Positions 60,504 through 64,000 of a stretch of DNA of 64,000 bases are shown here, one piece after another. Below the pieces are notes generated by a model. The model was not told the origin of the DNA. It saw only the letters and a list, made by a program, of their open reading frames with translations, and ran no database searches. This DNA is from Adiantum capillus-veneris. Lineage: Eukaryota > Streptophyta > Polypodiopsida > Polypodiales > Pteridaceae. Location of the stretch: assembly GCA_014529385.2 (NCBI GenBank), contig CM043942.1:22838991-22902990 (forward strand), read 5' to 3'. Position numbers and translations under genes: made by a program. Numbering within the stretch: the stretch's first letter is position 1; each line of letters begins with the position of its first letter.

Positions 60504-60730
60504 TGTTGGAATTAGGGTTGCAGAGAAACACACACAGCTTGGAGAAGACGAAGGAAGCTCAAGGCACACAATAGAGAGTGTATTCCTTAGTGTGCAATGG
60601 AAAGATAGATAGCCCTAGAGTGATGGGCATATATACAATGCACGGGGGAAAAAACCTCCTAAAGAGGGAAAAAATGCCCCGGCGGTCCTAGTGTGTTCAC
60701 ACACATCACTACCACATGTATATGGTAACA
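60504..60730 (-). repeat. 5' LTR of the intact copia element
   Basis: It is 227 bp. On the minus strand a TATATATG box lies in the middle (plus-strand about 60628-60637). Confidence 0.97.
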
Positions 60731-61239
60731 ATAGAGTGTGCAGTGGATCAAAATACAAAAGGGGAAAGATTATATTAGTGAAGCTTTATACAATGGTTAA
60801 GGCTATCCTTACTTGTGTAATGCACAAAGGTATTACCAGCTAAGGAGATGCACTCACTAGGACTCAAGGAGATGTATTTACAATGAGGCGTGGCCTCCTT
60901 TATATAGAAAGGCTTGGCTTGAGGCTCAAAGTAACGCGTTGGTGGGTAAGGTAGTGGATGTCACTTTACATGAGTGGGTATCACTTTTACACTAGTGGGT
61001 GTCACTGTCCAAAGTGGTTTATTGCTTTACAAAGTGGACATGTCAAAAGGTAGAGCGAGGAGGAGGATAAGGAGTGGTAGGTGGAGAATCTTATCACACA
61101 TGCTTTCTTCTAGACACTGAGTGCTAGCATGATCGTGTGGATTGTGGCATAAGTGATTATGTCATCTTAAGATTCTATCTCGCCTTGATAAGTGATTATG
61201 TCATCCCACCCTGCCTCTAGAATGAGATGGCTCGATCCG
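60731..61239 (-). repeat. Right part of an older LTR-like sequence
   Basis: It begins with the second ATAGA. The reverse strand has CTATATAAAGGAGGCCACG, a TATA-type promoter arrangement, near 60889-60907. The plus strand has repeated (G/A)TGGGTGTCACT units at about 60950-61010 and a near-repeat of AAGTGATTATGTCAT at 61147 and 61190. No partner LTR was found. Confidence 0.4.
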
Positions 61240-61960
61240 TCGTGACATTGGAAGCAGAGATCTCCGTAGGCTTCGATCCGACGGCTTCTCCTTTGGATTT
61301 ATATGTATAAATTTTTTGAAGAATGTGATCTTGTTAGTTGGATAAGGATTTGCTTGGATTAAATTTGTAGCTTCTTGTTGAATGGCCGCATTGGTTAGGT
61401 TGAATTCTTCTTCATATACCTTGGGCCATTCATGTGATGGAATGGTATATTGAATTTGATGTCGGATTGCAGTAAAGCAATCAATTTCATTCCATCTAAA
61501 TTTGAAATAGCCATCATTGAATATGATTGGCTACAATTTGTCTAGAATATCATTGCCGATGATCATATCATAGCTTGTTGGTTGAAAACAAAGATAGGAA
61601 TTGTGGTTTTTCCAAGCATTAGCCATAGTTTCGCCCGATATTTTATCAGCTCTTCTGATTTGTTAGCACATTTAATAAGAAAGGGTTCTTCTAGCTTTTC
61701 CCAATAATGTTCAGGAACAAACCTTTCATGAAGGAGTGTTAGGCTGGCTCCTGTATCCAAAATTGCATTGAGGGGATTCTGAAATTTTTAGGATAATAGA
61801 AATGGAAACTCCTTTTAATGCTGAAAGACGATTGTCTCCATTAATTGGTTCTTGAATTTCTTCTTGATGCAACAAGATGAATTCCTTTACCTGTTTTGCA
61901 ATCCTTGCGAGGCTTCGTTTATTTTCTTTAGCTATCGTTGTGTTATGACATACTCTGAAT
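61240..61960 (-). pseudogene. Retropepsin remnant, caulimovirid-like or gypsy-like
   Basis: The minus strand has an ILDTGASLTLLHERF active-site region (Asp codon near 61755), continuing open to 61563. A frame change near 61,575 leads to a segment with an IIGND motif, the position of ILG in other retropepsins. At least two stops follow. The IIGND variant and the residues after DTGAS fit the protease of the Caulimoviridae, which often occur as old endogenous copies in plant genomes. No movement protein, reverse transcriptase or coat protein is visible, so a gypsy origin is possible. It is clearly inactive. Confidence 0.5.
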
Positions 61961-62072
61961 CTTCAAAAAGCCTTTCAAGTTTGGTGAGAAGAGGCTTCGT
62001 TTATTTTCTTTAGCTATCATTGTGTTATGACATACTCTGGATCTTCAAAAAGCCTTTCAAGTTTGGTGAGAA
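61909..62072 (+). repeat. 82-bp tandem duplication
   Basis: GAGGCTTCGTTTATTTTC starts at 61909 and 61991. The two copies differ at two bases that I can see (TATCG/TATCA and TGAATC/TGGATC), so the duplication is recent. It lies in the upstream part of the protease remnant's reading direction. Confidence 0.92.
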
Positions 62073-62789
62073 CCAGACTTAAATTGATGGAGGTTCTTGA
62101 TGGGTGGTCGTTTGGTGGAGCCTTTCTTTTTTTGGTTTTTATCTTCCGTATAAAGAATTCAATCTATGAATTCTAAAGATAAGAATTCTACAAGTGGTTA
62201 CTAATCTAAGAGTTATAAGTTCTATCTTATCTATCCTAAGAACTCTATTTTCTAACTCTAATTGAAAAGTTTTATTTATGAGTTCTAATTGGAGAATCGT
62301 GTTTAAGAATTCTATTTACTAATTTCGATTTAATAATTTTAATAACAAATTCTAAGAACTCTATAATATCTAAACAACCAAATTGAACCAAAACTCTTGT
62401 TCCATGTGGTACAATACTTCAATTGTGTATGAGCTAAGTTTCAACAAGCTTTCGGTCAAAGCCTGCTTGCTCTGAGTGACTAGTGAGGATTATATATTTC
62501 TACATTATTTATCCAGCAGTGTGGTTGCTATTCACTTGAATCTACAACGCAAGGCAAGGTTGCGGGAATGAGGTAGCAGGGTAGCAAGGTACGATTTTGC
62601 TAGACACCGGTGTTAAGGCAAGAAGAAAATCACCGGCCATGTATTTGTAAACCACTTTTTGATCACATCCATTGTTCGACCAATATATTCCATCAAAAAG
62701 AAATATTTTGACAAAAAATGCTTGGGACTGCGTATTGATTTTTGTTTTTTTGTTGATTGATTTTTTCCTACATGATGGCTTCTCATCAT
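62073..62789. other. AT-rich spacer
   Basis: No gene is recognised. TTCTAA/TAAGAATTCTA-type short repeats are dense at about 62155-62370. Confidence 0.5.
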
Positions 62790-63858
62790 AATAGGGCCTT
62801 ATAAACATGCTTTCCTAGAATGAGAATTACAAGGGTAAGACAGGCTCCATACTTAATAGCTAAGTGGTTGCCTCTTCCTTGAACACCTCGACCACCTTTA
62901 TACTTAACAACTTGGTGGTTGGATCTTCCACGAACACCTCCATGGCTTGCACCACATCCTCTTTCTATTTCTTTATTGTTCAAGAGTATTTATTCAAAAT
63001 TATTTCTACCATGTGTAGAGGAGTCTTCCTCAAGATCCTTTTCTTCCATAACTAGTAAGGACACCAAATTCATAAACCTGGAAATGTTCTCTCGCAGATG
63101 GATACCAGTCTTAAACTGTTATATTAAGGTCCCAAACCTTGTGGTCATACCTTCATCTTATTATCATCATCAACTGTAACACCAATTGATGTAAGGGACT
63201 CACATATATTCGTTAACTTCAAAAAATAGTCATTGTTAGATAGGTTTTTGTTCTGCACTGTATTTAGCTCAGTCTTCAATTGCAACTTCCTTGCTTTTTT
63301 TTGGGTCACATCCAACAACAATAAGGTATCTTAAGCCTCCTTAGGGGTAATATTAAAATACCTTGATTTGCATTGCAATTGTACCTTTCTCTGGTAACGT
63401 TGGTGTTGTCTCATGCTCTTTATCAATGTACTCCCATCCACCTTTAGCCAAAAGTAAAATGGTCATTTTGAAATTTCAAGGATGGAATTTGTTCTTGTCT
63501 AGCTTCTTGCTGACAATTTGGTCAATTCCATCATTGTTGGATGATATGTTTTCACCACTTCACCAAGTTTTTGAGCAACCTACTAAAAATGGCCAATTAC
63601 TACCTATAACCACAATATGCATACATACACATGTTTCATAACACTAAAGAGTATCTATGAACACTTCAACCAAACTAGAACTTTTTGCACCACCAAAAGG
63701 CAGATCTACAAAATCCCTAGCTCTAATTAGCATTTCCATATGTGAAATGCACCCAGAGTGGAAATTTGTCTGCACAAATGAAGGACACCTCAAATGGAGA
63801 TCATTTGGTGATGGCTCCTGAGAATCCATAGACCGCTTCTTTTTTCTCTCCAACATGC
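62790..63858 (-). pseudogene. Degraded copia gag
   Basis: In mixed minus-strand frames: MEMLIRARDFVDLPFGGAKS near 63,700-63,740 (the gag start after a W-x-x-x-MEM-type motif), SLTSIGVTVDDDNKMKV near 63,160-63,210 (UBN2 gag core) and a Gly/Arg-rich tail (VVKYKGGRGVQGRGNH) near 62,830-62,920. Many stops are present. It is a different copia family from the two others here. Confidence 0.65.
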
Positions 63859-63885
63859 TGCTCCAAGCTCCTCAAACAGAGTCAG

Positions 63886-63897
63886 GATTTGATACCA
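63886..63897 (-). promoter_or_regulatory. Primer-binding site of the degraded copia element
   Basis: The minus strand reads TGGTATCAAATC directly after the LTR end TAACA. It is a variant of the initiator-Met site. Confidence 0.6.
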
Positions 63898-64000
63898 TGT
63901 TAAGAGATAGAGAAGGAAAAATCTTGAGCTCTTGCAAGCGCGTGCACGTGCGCACACTCACACTCACACAAAGATGGAGGCAAAAACATTGTTCTTTGTT
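63898..64000 (-). repeat. 5' LTR of the degraded copia element, cut by window edge
   Basis: It starts TGTTAAGAGATAGAGAAGG next to the PBS and runs off the right edge. It includes CACACTCACACTCACAC repeats. Confidence 0.55.

Larger units (their letters stand above)
55553..60730 (-). mobile_element. Intact full-length Ty1/copia element, TSD ATAGA
   Basis: It is 5,178 bp. The 227-bp LTRs (55553-55779, 60504-60730) differ by one base that I can see (GGGCGTAT versus GGGCATAT). ATAGA flanks both ends (55548-55552 and 60731-60735). It has a PBS, a polypurine tract and one uninterrupted 1,448-codon polyprotein with all copia domains. It is therefore young and possibly still able to move. It inserted into an older LTR-like sequence. 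Confidence 0.97.

Noticed and set aside
1-64000. tRNA or rRNA genes
   Set aside because: Short tRNA-like stretches are all primer-binding sites next to LTRs. No cloverleaf or rRNA segment was seen by eye. A tRNAscan run would be decisive.

Overview
This is nuclear DNA of a land plant from a repeat-dense, probably heterochromatic or intergenic region. The evidence is the plant-type Ty1/copia and Ty3/gypsy elements, primer-binding sites for plant initiator tRNA-Met and tRNA-Asp, GT/AG introns, and the 3' exons of a nuclear gene for a DUF3007 (chloroplast DAC-like) protein. I cannot name the species. The repeat load and unusual families would suit a fern or another seed-free plant, but that is inference.

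Layout. 1-9.6 kb: two copies of a non-autonomous LTR family with LTRs of about 1.1-1.27 kb (called the 'AGCGTTTT family' here after a recurring LTR motif). Between them lie fragments of gypsy gag/protease. 9.6-11 kb: a GA microsatellite, a LINE-like tail and a small duplication. 11,062-24,487: one 13.4-kb Ty3/gypsy element of the Ogre/Tat/Athila type on the minus strand, with matching LTRs, a tRNA-Asp PBS, a polypurine tract and a perfect 5-bp target duplication (GAGAC). 25,046-29,211: a second complete member of the AGCGTTTT family. 29,212-33,475: a broken chromovirus-like gypsy element cut by another LTR fragment. 33.5-43.7 kb: a decayed copia element (minus strand) carrying nested insertions, including a solo LTR inside an oppositely oriented solo LTR, each with its own 5-bp target duplication. 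43.7-46.5 kb: an ORF1p-like coding remnant and another solo LTR. 46.9-48.1 kb: the DUF3007 gene. 48.5-55.5 kb: AT-rich DNA, duplications, a gypsy gag remnant and two exon-like segments of an unrecognised gene. 55,553-60,730: an apparently intact, recently inserted copia element (1,448 codons, 227-bp LTRs differing at one base by eye). 61.2-64 kb: a caulimovirid- or gypsy-like protease remnant, then a degraded copia gag and the edge of its LTR.

The most unusual features are these. (1) The 13.4-kb gypsy element has a second retropepsin-like domain (DTGA) after integrase, behind one in-frame TAA, while its normal protease site reads DGGA. It also has a further unidentified ORF near the 3' LTR. 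(2) The AGCGTTTT family has a PBS, PPT and LTRs but no gag or pol. It instead carries three ORFs of unknown function shared between copies, plus two hairpins conserved in its LTRs.

Most coding DNA here is transposon-derived. The only host genes supported are the DUF3007 gene and, weakly, the two-exon segment near 55 kb.
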